Assembly: GCA_037178625.1 (NCBI GenBank)
Contig: CM074133.1
Coordinates: 310,001-374,000 of the forward strand
Length of the DNA: 64,000 bases
Origin: Skeletonema tropicum
Lineage: Eukaryota; Bacillariophyta; Thalassiosirophyceae; Thalassiosirales; Thalassiosiraceae
Direction: 5' to 3'
The position numbers and the translations under genes are program-made. Each line of letters opens with the position of its first letter. The first letter of the stretch is position 1. Below are positions 1 to 11,170 of this stretch, piece after piece. The notes under the pieces were generated by a model. The model was not told where the DNA came from. It ran no database searches and was given only the letters and a program-made list of their open reading frames with translations.

Positions 1-2969
1 CCTTTCATGTCGAGTGATTCGGGAGTTATGGATATGGCGAGTGGTTGGTTGTTTTTGAGGAGGGCTACGACGTACCCTCTGTGGAGCGGGGGGATGGAGC
101 CCATTATGAGGACAGTGGAGGTGGTAGTAGGGTTGTTGTTGTTGACGGTATTGTGAGCAAAGGAACAACTTCCCCTCCAAACAAGTCGATGACCATCCAC
201 ATCGAAGAGAGATGGTTCACTTGACGTACCACCCCTGCCCCGACCACGAGGAGAGGTGGCGGATCTGGTATGATACCATCGAATTTGACGTTGAGGATTA
301 TTCGGACCATCATTCCGCACCGTTCGCAACATGTACCTATCCACCTCCATGATATCATCATCAATAAGTAAAAGACTCAAGCATTGAGACACAGCAGAAC
401 AGAATGGACCCACCTCGGTTCCCTCGGGATGAAGACGACAGTCCCCAGTGGTTCGGATACTCAATTCTGTTCCACTTCGGGGAATGTAGACGACATCATT
501 GAACATTCCATTTTCAGAGAGGATACTCAGGTCAGACCCACTCAGCCGAGGTTTGTCTTCAAAGACAAATGCACCAACAGCGTGGAGTAATCGTCCCCCA
601 GCAGATCGTACAGATAATTGGGCACGATGACCTTCCAGCGGTCCTCCACTTAAAACTGGTTGGAATGTAGCATCACGACGACACCCTACGGCTACCCTCC
701 CCAAAAGAAGGTACTGCCCTGGGTGTGGAAACTCAAGTGTCGATGCATCTGAATAAAGACGCGGTTGGAATGGTGTCGAATCAAAGTCATTCCGTGGTTT
801 GGTCCAGTGAGCTGTACGGGTGAGGGATCGGTCGAATTCCTCCTGTTGATGATAATGAGAATCGTCATCATGTGAACTCTCTTCATCAAATTGATCAAAT
901 GCATTTTGAGACGAAGAAGGGCGGCGGTGGTTAGGAGACTTTCGTTCCGGAGACTGGAATGGTGTAAGTCCACTCTTGCTGTTGCTGTGTCGAATACTAC
1001 CTCCTCCTCCTCCTCCTCCTCCTCCCTGACGTGGATGAACGTCAACAAAACCACCATTCCCCTGGTGGACAAATCCAGGAGATTGCTTCAACCTTTCATA
1101 TCTCGCCAATGTATTTCCACACACCTTGAGTAACGTCAAACTATTGACCAAATCCGGCGGACAATCATCCGGCAGTGGACTCTTCTCCCTTGACACCTCA
1201 TCATTCATAAAGCTGACAGATAAGATATCTCCAGCACAGAGTGAGACTACCTCCATCGCCGAGACTGTGGCATAGACTGGATCTTCATTCAGCACTTCAT
1301 CTTCAGTTCGATAGTCCCATAGTCCGGCACGCAATATTGGAAAATGGGTTTGACTCTCATCGACTGCATCCATGACTGTTTGTAATGGTGCTTCAATATT
1401 GACAGTGACGAAATAATCTTCCTCGAGTTCTTTGCTGTGATTTGTATCGTCATCGTCGTCGTCGTCGTCGTCGTCATCATCATGAACTCCTCCTCCACCT
1501 GCACCACCACCCCCACCACCACCAAGATCATTTCCATTCGTAGAACCATCTTCACCAATCCGACCAAGACGTCCTCCCCCCCTCGCCCTATTACTATTCG
1601 TTCTCCTCCTCCTCCTCCTCCTCCTCGCCCGAACACTACGAGTAGTAACCCTCCGATCCTCCTCCTCTTCCTCCCATTTAATCCTCGCCAACGGCGATGG
1701 CAACGCAGCCGCAAATCGTAACAAAAGCAAATACGTCCCATCTTGACCTACCACCATACTCGACGAATGAGTCGGATGATGTGGACGTAAAATGTTGGGG
1801 TTTCCGAATTGACGTGACCATGACCAATTCTTGTAGGTTTCTTCTACATCATTATCGTTATCGGAATCAGATTCTTCACCTTCTTCGGGGTCAACGATAT
1901 CTTCATCGTCATCTTCGGCTAATAATAAATGTTCTTCGTCGTGTTCTTCTTCGTCAATATCTTCAGCATCTTCTTCATCAATGTCTTGGTTGTTATTGTT
2001 GTTGTTGTTATTGTGGTTGACATTATTATCGTCCAACATTTGGTTGTTTTGATTGCCTTGGTGCTCTCCTCCTTCGTCTCGTTGCTGCTGCTGTTGTTGT
2101 TGTTGATGCAATTGCAGTGCATTATCATGTGCATTATCATTATTTGGACCACCCTGGTGCTGTCCCATGTTATCATTGTTTCGATTGTTGTTCTGATGAT
2201 TATTATTATCATGTCCCTCATCATTCATAATGATAGGATCATCCTCCGGATGATGTTGGTTCGCATTACCTGCAGCAGCAGCAGCAGCAGTTGCGCTCAC
2301 AAACCCACCAGCCACCCGACCCCACCCCTCCTCCTCAAAGATAATCTTGGAACCAATCGTGATGGAATCAATATCATGAACTAGTTGATGTAGCCCGTAA
2401 TAATCTGCCTCTGTTCGCAATCTGCGGAGTCTGTCCATTATTTGATGAGGAGCAGCTCCAGCGGAAGTAGTATTGCCTGCCATGAGCGATGAATGATGAT
2501 GATGATGATAGGCGGTTGCTCTTGACGCAGAGTAATGATTGAACGAGCCAGCGCCTCTATTGAAATGATGATGATGATGACTCCTAGCAGCGTCGCAATC
2601 ATGACGCGCCCCAGCAGAAACAGAATCCGACTGAGGAGCGTGATAATAATAATGCCGCCCCGAACGATTCATCAACTCGAGCAAGAAATCCGCACCGCCA
2701 CGTAAATAGCGAAGCACATCGCCAAACGCATCCCCATCTCGATCTAGGAAGATGCGACCGTCCGAGTCGAGTAGGCAGCTGTCCAGCCAGCGATCTGTCA
2801 TCATTGTTTCGAGGAGGGGGAGGGAGGTGCGGATGATGTCGTACGGGTGTCCGCCTACGTTGAGACGGAGGAGGCGGTTGGATGAGGATGATCCGCCATT
2901 GTTGTTATCGGTGGAGGAGCTGGAGCGCGCTCGTTTTTTGCGTGGTGAAGCTGCACTGGCGTTCATCAT
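1..2969 (-). CDS. BTB/T1 (KCTD-like) domain protein, 3' end outside window
   Basis: One minus-strand frame is open from an ATG at 2969 to the window edge, so at least 989 residues are present and no stop is seen. Residues about 33-120 match the potassium-channel tetramerisation type of BTB fold: LRLNVGGHPYDIIRTSLP, then a DGRIFLDRDGDAFGDVLRYL block. A basic PRKKRAR near residue 9 could be a nuclear signal. The T1 block appears to close around residue 200 with LRTEADYYGLHQLV after a His/Ser-rich insert. Beyond it are low-complexity H, Q, N, D, E and G runs and a long unrecognised C-terminal region without repeats (for example DVVYIPRSGTELSIRTTGD). In known families the T1 domain mediates oligomerisation, often as a cullin-3 adaptor; that role here is inference. 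A second ATG follows immediately, so the start is 2969 or 2966. No intron is needed. Confidence 0.8.
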   Translation of the reverse strand, partial: MMNASAASPRKKRARSSSSTDNNNGGSSSSNRLLRLNVGGHPYDIIRTSLPLLETMMTDRWLDSCLLDSDGRIFLDRDGDAFGDVLRYLRGGADFLLELMNRSGRHYYYHAPQSDSVSAGARHDCDAARSHHHHHFNRGAGSFNHYSASRATAYHHHHHSSLMAGNTTSAGAAPHQIMDRLRRLRTEADYYGLHQLVHDIDSITIGSKIIFEEEGWGRVAGGFVSATAAAAAAGNANQHHPEDDPIIMNDEGHDNNNHQNNNRNNDNMGQHQGGPNNDNAHDNALQLHQQQQQQQQRDEGGEHQGNQNNQMLDDNNVNHNNNNNNNNQDIDEEDAEDIDEEEHDEEHLLLAEDDDEDIVDPEEGEESDSDNDNDVEETYKNWSWSRQFGNPNILRPHHPTHSSSMVVGQDGTYLLLLRFAAALPSPLARIKWEEEEEDRRVTTRSVRARRRRRRRRTNSNRARGGGRLGRIGEDGSTNGNDLGGGGGGGAGGGGVHDDDDDDDDDDDDTNHSKELEEDYFVTVNIEAPLQTVMDAVDESQTHFPILRAGLWDYRTEDEVLNEDPVYATVSAMEVVSLCAGDILSVSFMNDEVSREKSPLPDDCPPDLVNSLTLLKVCGNTLARYERLKQSPGFVHQGNGGFVDVHPRQGGGGGGGGGSIRHSNSKSGLTPFQSPERKSPNHRRPSSSQNAFDQFDEESSHDDDSHYHQQEEFDRSLTRTAHWTKPRNDFDSTPFQPRLYSDASTLEFPHPGQYLLLGRVAVGCRRDATFQPVLSGGPLEGHRAQLSVRSAGGRLLHAVGAFVFEDKPRLSGSDLSILSENGMFNDVVYIPRSGTELSIRTTGDCRLHPEGTEVGPFCSAVSQCLSLLLIDDDIMEVDRYMLRTVRNDGPNNPQRQIRWYHTRSATSPRGRGRGGTSSEPSLFDVDGHRLVWRGSCSFAHNTVNNNNPTTTSTVLIMGSIPPLHRGYVVALLKNNQPLAISITPESLDMK

Positions 2970-3133
2970 TCTTTCGTCTTGATTGTATGTATTGATTACT
3001 TATTGATTGGATCTTGTGATTGTGATGGGTTGGTTGTGTTGTGTTGTGGTTGTTGGCTGTTGGTTTGTGGTTTGCTTGTGGTTTGTGTGAGGAGTGAGGA
3101 CGGGTGACATGACATCAGTTGCCCAGAGGGCAT

Positions 3134-3401
3134 GGCACCCGGGTGCTTTTTTCAGATTTTGCTCCGGCAGGCGGTCACTAACAAGCGCTAGTTGTGACCG
3201 GAAATATGGCACCTGGGTACTTTTTTTCAAAGCCTCCGGCGGCGGGATTTGGTACCAGGGTGGAGTATTAGATTTCCAGCTAGGTAGGGATATACCAGTA
3301 TGTTGCTGATCATCGTGTGTGTTGCCCGGAGAAATGGCACCCGGGTACCAAAGCAAAATCACGATCGGCGGGCGGCATTTCATGTTTGGCACCCGGGTGC
3401 C
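3134..3401. promoter_or_regulatory. Cluster of GGCACCCGGGTGCC-type palindromes
   Basis: Five copies of a 13-14 bp palindrome-like word lie at 3134-3146, 3208-3220, 3251-3263, 3336-3349 and 3388-3401. The last is the perfect palindrome GGCACCCGGGTGCC. Most are followed by a T or A run and then a CGGCGG-like block, so the stretch also reads as a diverged tandem repeat. It lies 165-430 bp upstream of the BTB/T1 start, which fits an upstream control region, but a small repeat element is equally possible. Confidence 0.4.
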
Positions 3402-3516
3402 GTTCAAAAAGGTGCTTCGGCGGTCAAAAAAGGTACGAGGGTTATGTGAGAATTCCTACGTAGAAGTTCTACGGATGTCACCCGTCCTGTTTGGGAGGTG
3501 GGAGGAAGACTGCCAA

Positions 3517-3552
3517 CTTTCTAGAAAGTAACTTTCTAAACTTTCTAGAAAG
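3517..3552. promoter_or_regulatory. Paired CTTTCTAGAAAG palindromes
   Basis: The 12-bp palindrome CTTTCTAGAAAG occurs at 3517-3528 and 3541-3552, with a half copy (ACTTTCTAAA) between. TTCTAGAA has the inverted nTTCnnGAAn layout of a heat-shock element. Similar words flank the GC hairpins near 7508, so it may instead belong to a repeat. There is no direct evidence of function. Confidence 0.25.
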
Positions 3553-3716
3553 AAGAAGAGGGGAAGATGGATAGAGAGAGCCCCAAAACGAACGTGCGTG
3601 GCTAAATATTACCAGAATCGGGAACCTTTCCTGCAGCTCGAAAGCAGTACTTACTTATATTGATAAGCGCAAAGCAACGTATAGTCAAAGCTAGACAATG
3701 GAATAAGAACTAATAT

Positions 3717-4860
3717 CTATCTTAACCCAGGAACAAATGAGAGTCTCTGCTGGCCATCTGGACGCTGATAAGTCAGAGTGGGATAATCGATTTTAGCCAA
3801 GAAGTGCTTATCTCTGTAGGCTTGTACTTGTGCAATGATACTGTGATGTGCTGCACCGCCTTGCTGTTCATCTGCATCGTGACCATTGTGTTCTCGGCAA
3901 TTTACAACGTTTATTTGCATTGTCATCAGTGCTAGCTGCAGCACCGGTCTTTCATCAGTGTTAGCTGCTACGGCTCCGTAGCAGTAGCAGATGATGATGA
4001 TGCGGCAGTAGGAGACGCGTCACGCGGCAGTAGGAGATGGTGCAGGGATGATAGCAGCCAAATCACACTGTGCACCAAGAAGTGCAGCAGATGCAGCATT
4101 GTTGCCTCTAAGAGAGACGGAACTGATAGAGGCTGCTGTTTTGTCGGACATGGGAACTGCTCGTGTCAAAAAGCGGGTAACACCTCCTGCATTCATACCA
4201 TGGAATAACCTTCGTGCTCATATTTCCATTTACTTGGTGGGCGGCACATTCCTTTCCCAACAACAAAAAGGATCCCATTGAAGAATCACACAGTGGCATA
4301 GCCATCCTTGTTTGCAAGAAATGAGAGCATGAACATATAATGAAAAAGTCTTCGTTTCTATCCACAATCCATCAACAGCATCAACCCAAAGTTGACCCAG
4401 ACCCAATCCAAATACATTGCTTCTCCGCCACGGCCGACGCGATGGAGGCATTTCTCCGTCATCCGTTGGTCTTCATCATCGGCGAACGTTTTGAGCAACA
4501 TTTGTTTGCATATTTCGTCCAAATTAACAAGGAAAGTCCAGCGAGGTGGGAATGGGGACGACTCATATGCCCCGTAGTAGCGAGCTCGCCGGCATAATAT
4601 TACCTTCGACTCTTGTCCGAAATTATGATCATTTTTCGCCTGTGCACGCTGGACGCTGGCATGCCCTCCTGAGTTTCTCCCCCTGTATTGCTCAATCCGG
4701 CCTCATCCCTCCAAAATTCATTATCGGGACATAACTTTTTCAACAGTAAAATTGACTTCCTCAAATGTTCCTCAAGTCCAGTGTACTTCATAAACCTATC
4801 CGGCACCAGGTCAGGATTTTCAATGAACCTCTGGTGATTTCTTGGATTGGTATTGCACAA
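3717..4860 (-). pseudogene. Unrecognised degenerate minus-strand coding remnant
   Basis: Several minus-strand stretches in different frames have protein-like composition but are separated by stops. Examples are a 75-codon piece at 3717-3944 (RDKHFLAKIDYPTLTYQRP), a piece near 4420-4590 (RWTFLVNLDEICKQMLLKTF) and an 86-codon piece at 4600-4860 (FIENPDLVPDRFMKYTGLEE). No family was recognised. Together they look like a decayed gene or transposon ORF rather than a working gene. Confidence 0.2.
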
Positions 4861-5241
4861 ATAATGCGAATTGTCAAAATGATTCCATATCTTCGTCTAA
4901 ATGATTGATATCAATCTCATTAATTCAATCGACGCTAAGAACGTGGACGAGATAGTAATTGAGTAAGTCGATGGCAGCGTTGTCCACATTTTTTGTGCTT
5001 TGGGCCCGTGACATGTCCCGGCAGGTCCCTGTTCAGAGCTGCGGAAGGGAGGGACGGGTTCAGAATTAATCTAATCGGAGCAGTTGTTCCCCTCCGCCAC
5101 CAGACGGGACGATGGTGCACATGAGGCGGACGACGGTGTGGCGGATAAAATGGGATATTTTCATGGTGTCGATGAAGATAAGGAACGTGAGTCGGCAGGG
5201 AGATAATCAGCACTATTGGTTGAATGATGCCATCATCATCT

Positions 5242-6231
5242 TTAGGCTTTTGATTCTAGTGCGCACGATCTTGATTTTTAGTGCGCATCCCGCACATAAT
5301 CGCGCACTCGAGTCCTACGGTAGGAACTAGTGGCTGACATACTGGGCTAAAAAAAATGTGCGCTGCTTTGAAGGGACGATACTGGCAATGTAATGATGAG
5401 GATTCAGCAGCTCGAATCAACACATGCATCCTAGTAACATTTAACAAAATTACTTATGTATTCACAATCCCTGCTTGTTGTAGGCTAGGTAAATGGAGAG
5501 GAAGATCTGTTCACCTAATGTACAAGTTTGATAGGTTGAAGTTGTTGTTGAGGAGTGAGAAGACCCGTTCTGCAGCCCCAGATGATGGCATCACAAGGGA
5601 CAATAGCTGAGCTGCTTCCCAATAGTAACGCAAGCTGCTATTGCAATTGCATTCATTTGAGCGACAGCCACAGTACCTGCAACTTTTATTCCTCCTAGAA
5701 TTCTCGACAAGTTCAGCGTCAAGATTGAGATACTGCTGGTAGTGCCAAGACCAAGAGAGAATAGCTGAGTGATCTTTGTTGTATTCAAACTTGGAATGAG
5801 CCACTGCTACTTTCTGGCGATAAGTACTCCACCCATGCTTGAGCCTGTCAACAATATTATCCTCACCTTCCAGATTTAGTGCAGGGTGATGACGAAGCTT
5901 TTCCAACTTGGCCATGGCCTCATTACGACTGAGGTGCTTCGCAACAGCAGGATTAAATATACTGGCGCCCTCGAACAACTCAGTGGCGATGAACCCGTCA
6001 CCTCCCTCGACAAACAAGCGTTCATTGAAATACTTAATAGCTGGAGCAACAGCTGAAAGCTACGTCACAGCTTCCCTCGGCTGGGGTGATGGCGTTGTCA
6101 TTTGTCATGATTCATGATGAAAAAGGAGGGTAAGAGAAGGAAGGAAGAGCGAAATGGGAGGAAATAGGTCTGCTGGGGAAGACAAGAATTTAGTGCGCGG
6201 CCGCACTGGCGCACTAGAATCAAAAGCCTAA
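5242..6231 (-). mobile_element. Non-autonomous hAT-like element with 23-bp TIRs
   Basis: Perfect 23-bp inverted repeats (outer end TTAGGCTTTTGATTCTAG, then TGCGC) lie at 5242-5264 and 6209-6231. The word AGTGCGC recurs just inside both ends, as subterminal repeats do in hAT elements. The 990-bp interior holds only the C-terminal part of a hAT transposase. A 6-bp direct repeat TCATCT flanks the ends, but it sits in a (CAT)n context; hAT elements normally make 8-bp duplications, so the target duplication is uncertain. Confidence 0.7.
5511..6017 (-). pseudogene. hAT transposase C-terminal fragment
   Basis: The 168-codon minus frame contains the typical hAT C-terminal dimerisation signature: RYYWEAAQLLSLVMPSSGAA followed by ERVFSLLNNNF. 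Upstream is a Lys/His-rich helical stretch (EAMAKLEKLRHHPALNL) and a Cys cluster (CRYCGCRSNECNC). The catalytic N-terminal two thirds are missing and the usual tail after the dimerisation block is cut short. It lies inside the 5242-6231 element, so it is a deletion derivative that could only be moved by a transposase supplied elsewhere. Confidence 0.75.
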
Positions 6232-7441
6232 TCATCTTCTCCTTCTTTTCTTCTCTGGAAGGTTGGAAAGGAAGGCTCGCTTCGCTCAGCTTCGCTCGCA
6301 ACTTTCTACAAAGGCCCAAATCGCCGGGACGATCAACTTTAATAATGGGAGTCCCCACGGGACGACACTCTTGCTCCACGTGCGTAGCAAATAGATAATA
6401 CTCTAGCATAGGAGTAAGTAGAAGTACAAAAGTACACACCCACAAAGCAAGAAGATGATAAAGAAGAGATTACTTCTTGCGACTTACTCATGAATGGATC
6501 CAATGAAAGCCAATTAATTTCAGTCTACTTTATCACTTACGTCAAGATTCCTCCCAATGTAGCCATGTTCATCTTTTCATATCCATCTACTCCTGATGGT
6601 GCTTATCAAAAAATGCTGGTCCACTATAATATATCAGTATGTAATGTTTCCCTTCACCGTCAGTTTCATAGACTTTTTCTCCCCAGCTCCTGCAGAGCAT
6701 TGCAGTAGCACATCAGCACACTCGCAACCTGCGTGAGCGAAACGCCTTCAACTTGGTGTCTAATAATTGGTCGATTTATGTGTCCCGGAAGAAGTCCCTG
6801 CAAATGCAAAATTTATCAAATGCCACCTGGCGTTGTCATTGTAATGGCTTGGAATGTGGGAGCATTCGATTTCACATTCTGGTCTGCCCAACATGCAAGT
6901 GCCCGCCAACAGCAGCTGCATTCTTCTTTCGAGTCAGGAGAACAATAGGAGAGTGTCTGCCTTGCATGACCTGCCCGTTCTTGATTTCCGCCCATCAAAA
7001 GGAGATGGTTCCTGTCTTCTCCCATTTCTATCTCGCGTCACGGCACACAGCGTGGGAAATCATTGCAATTACTGCTCTCTCTTCATTCCCCTCGTCGCTA
7101 TGTTGGACGAGGTACAGCGCATCGCTAGGCCGCATGCTTTTTTGTAACTTTCTATCCATTTAATTATTCTGCATGGCATCATGACAAATTCATCTCATTG
7201 CTCACAGCAGTTCTGTGCCCTTCAAGGCTGGACAAAAATATAACATATTGAGTTAACCGATGGGCAATGCATGCGCATGAATTATTGTCCGATGCTGACA
7301 TCTCGATCGGGAAGGAAGCATAGGAAGAACTTTTGTGCCATGGTGATGTGGATTTTGTGAGATTTTGTGGTGGATTTTGCAATTTCAGCGGGCTGAACGG
7401 CGGCGATGACAAAAATTTGGCAAAAAAACGGGGAGAACGGC
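6232..7441. other. Intergenic, no supported gene
   Basis: Short open frames of up to 136 codons overlap on both strands (for example 6753-7163 plus and 6098-6445 minus), but none has recognisable motifs or consistent codon character. A repeated word GCGAAGCTGAGCGAAGCGAG is read on the minus strand near 6275-6300. Nothing further is seen. Confidence 0.4.
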
Positions 7442-7461
7442 CTCCCGCCGCCTCCGGCGCC

Positions 7462-7497
7462 GGGACGGAGCGTCCCGGCGGGACGCTTTCGCGTCCC
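7462..7497. repeat. Two adjacent GGGACG-stem hairpins
   Basis: GGGACGGAGCGTCCC (7462-7476, stem 6, loop 3) is followed at once by GGGACGCTTTCGCGTCCC (7480-7497, stem 7, loop 4). The stretch from 7440 to 7505 is very GC-rich compared with its surroundings, and a TTCTAGAAAG word follows. It is either a strong structured element or part of a small repeat. Confidence 0.5.
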
Positions 7498-7684
7498 GGC
7501 GAAAAAAATTTTCTAGAAAGTTTGAGGGGGCTAGAAAGTGGGCAATTTTTGTTGTTATTGTGATAAAAGTGGATGAGTTAACCTTAAATATACCACTGAT
7601 GGAAACTGAAGTGGAAGAAGGAGGGGAAGAAGGGGGCCTCTCGGACAATTGTGTAGGACCTATACAAAGGAATTAGTATTTCTG

Positions 7685-7752
7685 ATATCTACTTTTTTGT
7701 GGGACTACGATTAACTTCAAATATCTACTTTTTTGTGGGACAGAGGGAGTAC
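7685..7752. repeat. Terminal-repeat-like sequence resembling Stowaway/mariner ends
   Basis: ATATCTACTTTTTTGTGGGA plus C is repeated with a 36-bp period (7685-7705 and 7721-7741). The second copy runs into ACAGAGGGAGTA; its reverse complement TACTCCCTCTGTCCC is the classic start of plant Stowaway-type Tc1/mariner elements. No second end was found, so this is a single terminus or relic. A 19-bp direct repeat (TACTTCAACTGCAAGATAC) starts at 7750 and recurs at 7870. Confidence 0.35.
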
Positions 7753-8090
7753 TTCAACTGCAAGATACTTGGCGACAGCTAGCAAGTTCGCAGTTTACAC
7801 CAACATTTTATTGAATGAAAGTTGCTTACTTGCGGACCGACAAGATGAAGAAAAATCAAGCACCACTTCTACTTCAACTGCAAGATACATAATTAGTTGA
7901 AACCTATCTTGGACCTACTTACGCCTGTAAGCAGGCAGGAAGCAACAGGAACTCAGCTCTTTTAGTCAAAGTCACAGTCGCCAGTGTTTCAGTGAAACCA
8001 GTTTCGCACCCCATCCAATTGAAAGTCCCACAGTAGATGTGACGAACTTCACTCGCCTAGGTAAACATCGATTTGACGTGTCAAAAAGAA

Positions 8091-9465
<1,375 letters not shown>

Positions 9466-9760
9466 TACTCAGTTGCCGTTTCGGCGCAGCAACAGTTAGA
9501 TCCGCCGCGCCTTCCACAGGCACAGGCACAGGCATTGTCCGCAACAACTTAACGGCAGTTTCATGACATCCACAGGACCTGTAACGAAGCGCAGGAAGGG
9601 GTCGACGGCACATCCTATCCCTATCCGGGTTCAAGACGGAGGCATTCGCCAAACAAGAATTTCATTCGAGGTCGAGGCTCATCCGAGCTTGCTCATCTCG
9701 ACGAAGACATGATGAGTATGATCGAACGGATTCATTGTCAAGCAATAACAGCATCACATG
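9466..9760 (+). pseudogene. Possible in-frame continuation after the polyQ gene stop
   Basis: After the TAA at 9463-9465 the same frame continues with coding-like, Q/P/A-rich sequence (QQQLDPPRLPQAQAQA), meets one more TAA near 9550, and goes on with SELAHLDEDMMSMIERI. It could be a former C-terminal extension lost to nonsense mutations, or a chance frame in the 3' untranslated region. No splice pair removes both stops convincingly. Confidence 0.2.
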
Positions 9761-10982
9761 AATCAGTTCTGGTAGTTAGACTATGTGTGGTACTTAGAAT
9801 AATCTATTTTTCTCTTTTCATCTTCAGTTCCCGCCGTGCATGTATCATCTTTTTTCTCGTTACAGATGACTTAGTCATCGCCCGGCTATGACCGCGTTTC
9901 AATCCCATCATCTTGTCCCATGCTTGAAGTTTCTGTTGCTTTTGATGTTGAGAGAGAGAGAGAGAGAGTAAGCTATCTTGAAATATCATTTCAATTTTTA
10001 TTACTGAAGGTTTATCGGCCTCGTAGTGATACTTACATAAGTAATATATATACGTCTGGTGGGCCCTCAAGAGGCGACATGTAAGTAATGTAAGTAATAG
10101 TTTCAAACGATCATCATGTTCGGACCGGCACTGAGGTGTGACTTACAGTTTGCTGACGAGACGGTAACGGTACTCAGGTTAAATTTCGGCGGGAACCGTG
10201 CTCGTCGCTGAGAGCATCATTGAAAAAGAGGCACGCGTGTGCTTGCAGCATGTAAGTTTCTCACAGCAAATCAATCCAAACCAGAGGGAAGATCACATCT
10301 AGGACAACAGCATCGACGTGAGATGTTGTTTGAAATATTATCGTTGCTATCTCTGAGTGTGCTCAATCGAGTGGTCGTCAATGTTGTCGTCTAAGAGGGT
10401 GATGTGTGTTGCGCTTATCCCTGACATCCTATCATATGGCAAAATGCTTTTCTATGATAAGTCGTACACACTTTCCGTCAATAATTAGTTGCTATTTAAT
10501 GTTATGTTATTTGCAGTGTCTCGGGAAGATCTAATATATCCTATTACCCAATGCCATGAACATGTTGTGTGCATTATGTGTGTTGAATTAGCTTTTCAAG
10601 TCAATTTTCATCTGCTGCTGCCAACTGACTCATCGATCAGTACGATACCCATGTATGTAGTGAGTGCGCCATCATTGTACCCCGTACATAATCCTCTATA
10701 CTATTACTCGTTTTTTATTACACCAAACGTGATATTTGTGTCGGCACTCGGCACACATACACAATATATGTCAGCCGCTGATGTATGGTATGGACGATAC
10801 GTCTCTCTACTAGATAATCGATATAACGTTCGACATCAGTCATACCATTCGATTCAGCTGCCTTGTGGGATCGTCATACAATGTATTCTGCTATCGCAGG
10901 GTCGTAGATGATAGTGTGTTGATCTAGCTGGGTGTATGGTGATGGTGATCGGCGCCGGAGCGATGGAGAAGAAGTGTGACCC
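9761..10982. other. Intergenic; weak 140-codon frame only
   Basis: A (GA)n tract lies around 9950-9968. An open frame at 10489-10911 (plus) has no motif and an amino-acid mix typical of non-coding AT-rich DNA, so I do not call it a gene. Confidence 0.35.
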
Positions 10983-11061
10983 ACCCTACATAGGATCTTC
11001 TGTCACATGTGGGAGTCCTCTTCAGAGGGACTCTGCACATGTGCAGAGACCCTACACTATT
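10983..11061 (-). other. Three-hairpin module directly after a stop codon (copy A)
   Basis: On the minus strand the stop of the repeat-protein gene (TAA, 11064-11062) is followed by AATAGTGTAGGGTCTC and then three stem-loops. These are CTCTGCACATGTGCAGAG (perfect, 11031-11048), a GAGTCC/GGACTC stem (11013-11033) and a short CACATGTG palindrome (11004-11011). The module ends in GATCCTATGTAGGGTG. A second copy follows another stop codon at 15885-15887. Direct repeats TGTAGGGT bound both. It may be a conserved 3' untranslated structure or a tiny mobile element. Confidence 0.55.
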
Positions 11062-11157
11062 TTAGCAAAAATCTGCTAGAGCGTTGTCGAAGATGGACGC
11101 ATCGCATAGAGCGCTGCAAGAATTGGGGACATCGCATGGAGCGCTGCCAGGAATGAT
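11062..11157 (-). pseudogene. Severed 3' end of the 12352-13896 repeat-protein gene
   Basis: If the LINE (11171-12390) and one 13-bp target repeat are removed, the minus-strand frame of the neighbouring gene passes directly into this segment. It continues its repeat pattern (GSAPCDVPNS, CSALCDASIF, DNALADFC) and ends at TAA 11062-11064. The uninterrupted product would be about 533 residues. Today this segment is cut off from its gene. Confidence 0.65.
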
Positions 11158-11170
11158 GGCATCGCATATA

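Noticed and set aside
1437..2384. Plus-strand frames rich in Ser, Val or Ile at 891-2384
   Set aside because: They are shadows of the continuous minus-strand BTB/T1 frame over its low-complexity codons.
10489..10911. 140-codon plus frame
   Set aside because: No motif, composition like AT-rich non-coding DNA, no splice or promoter support.
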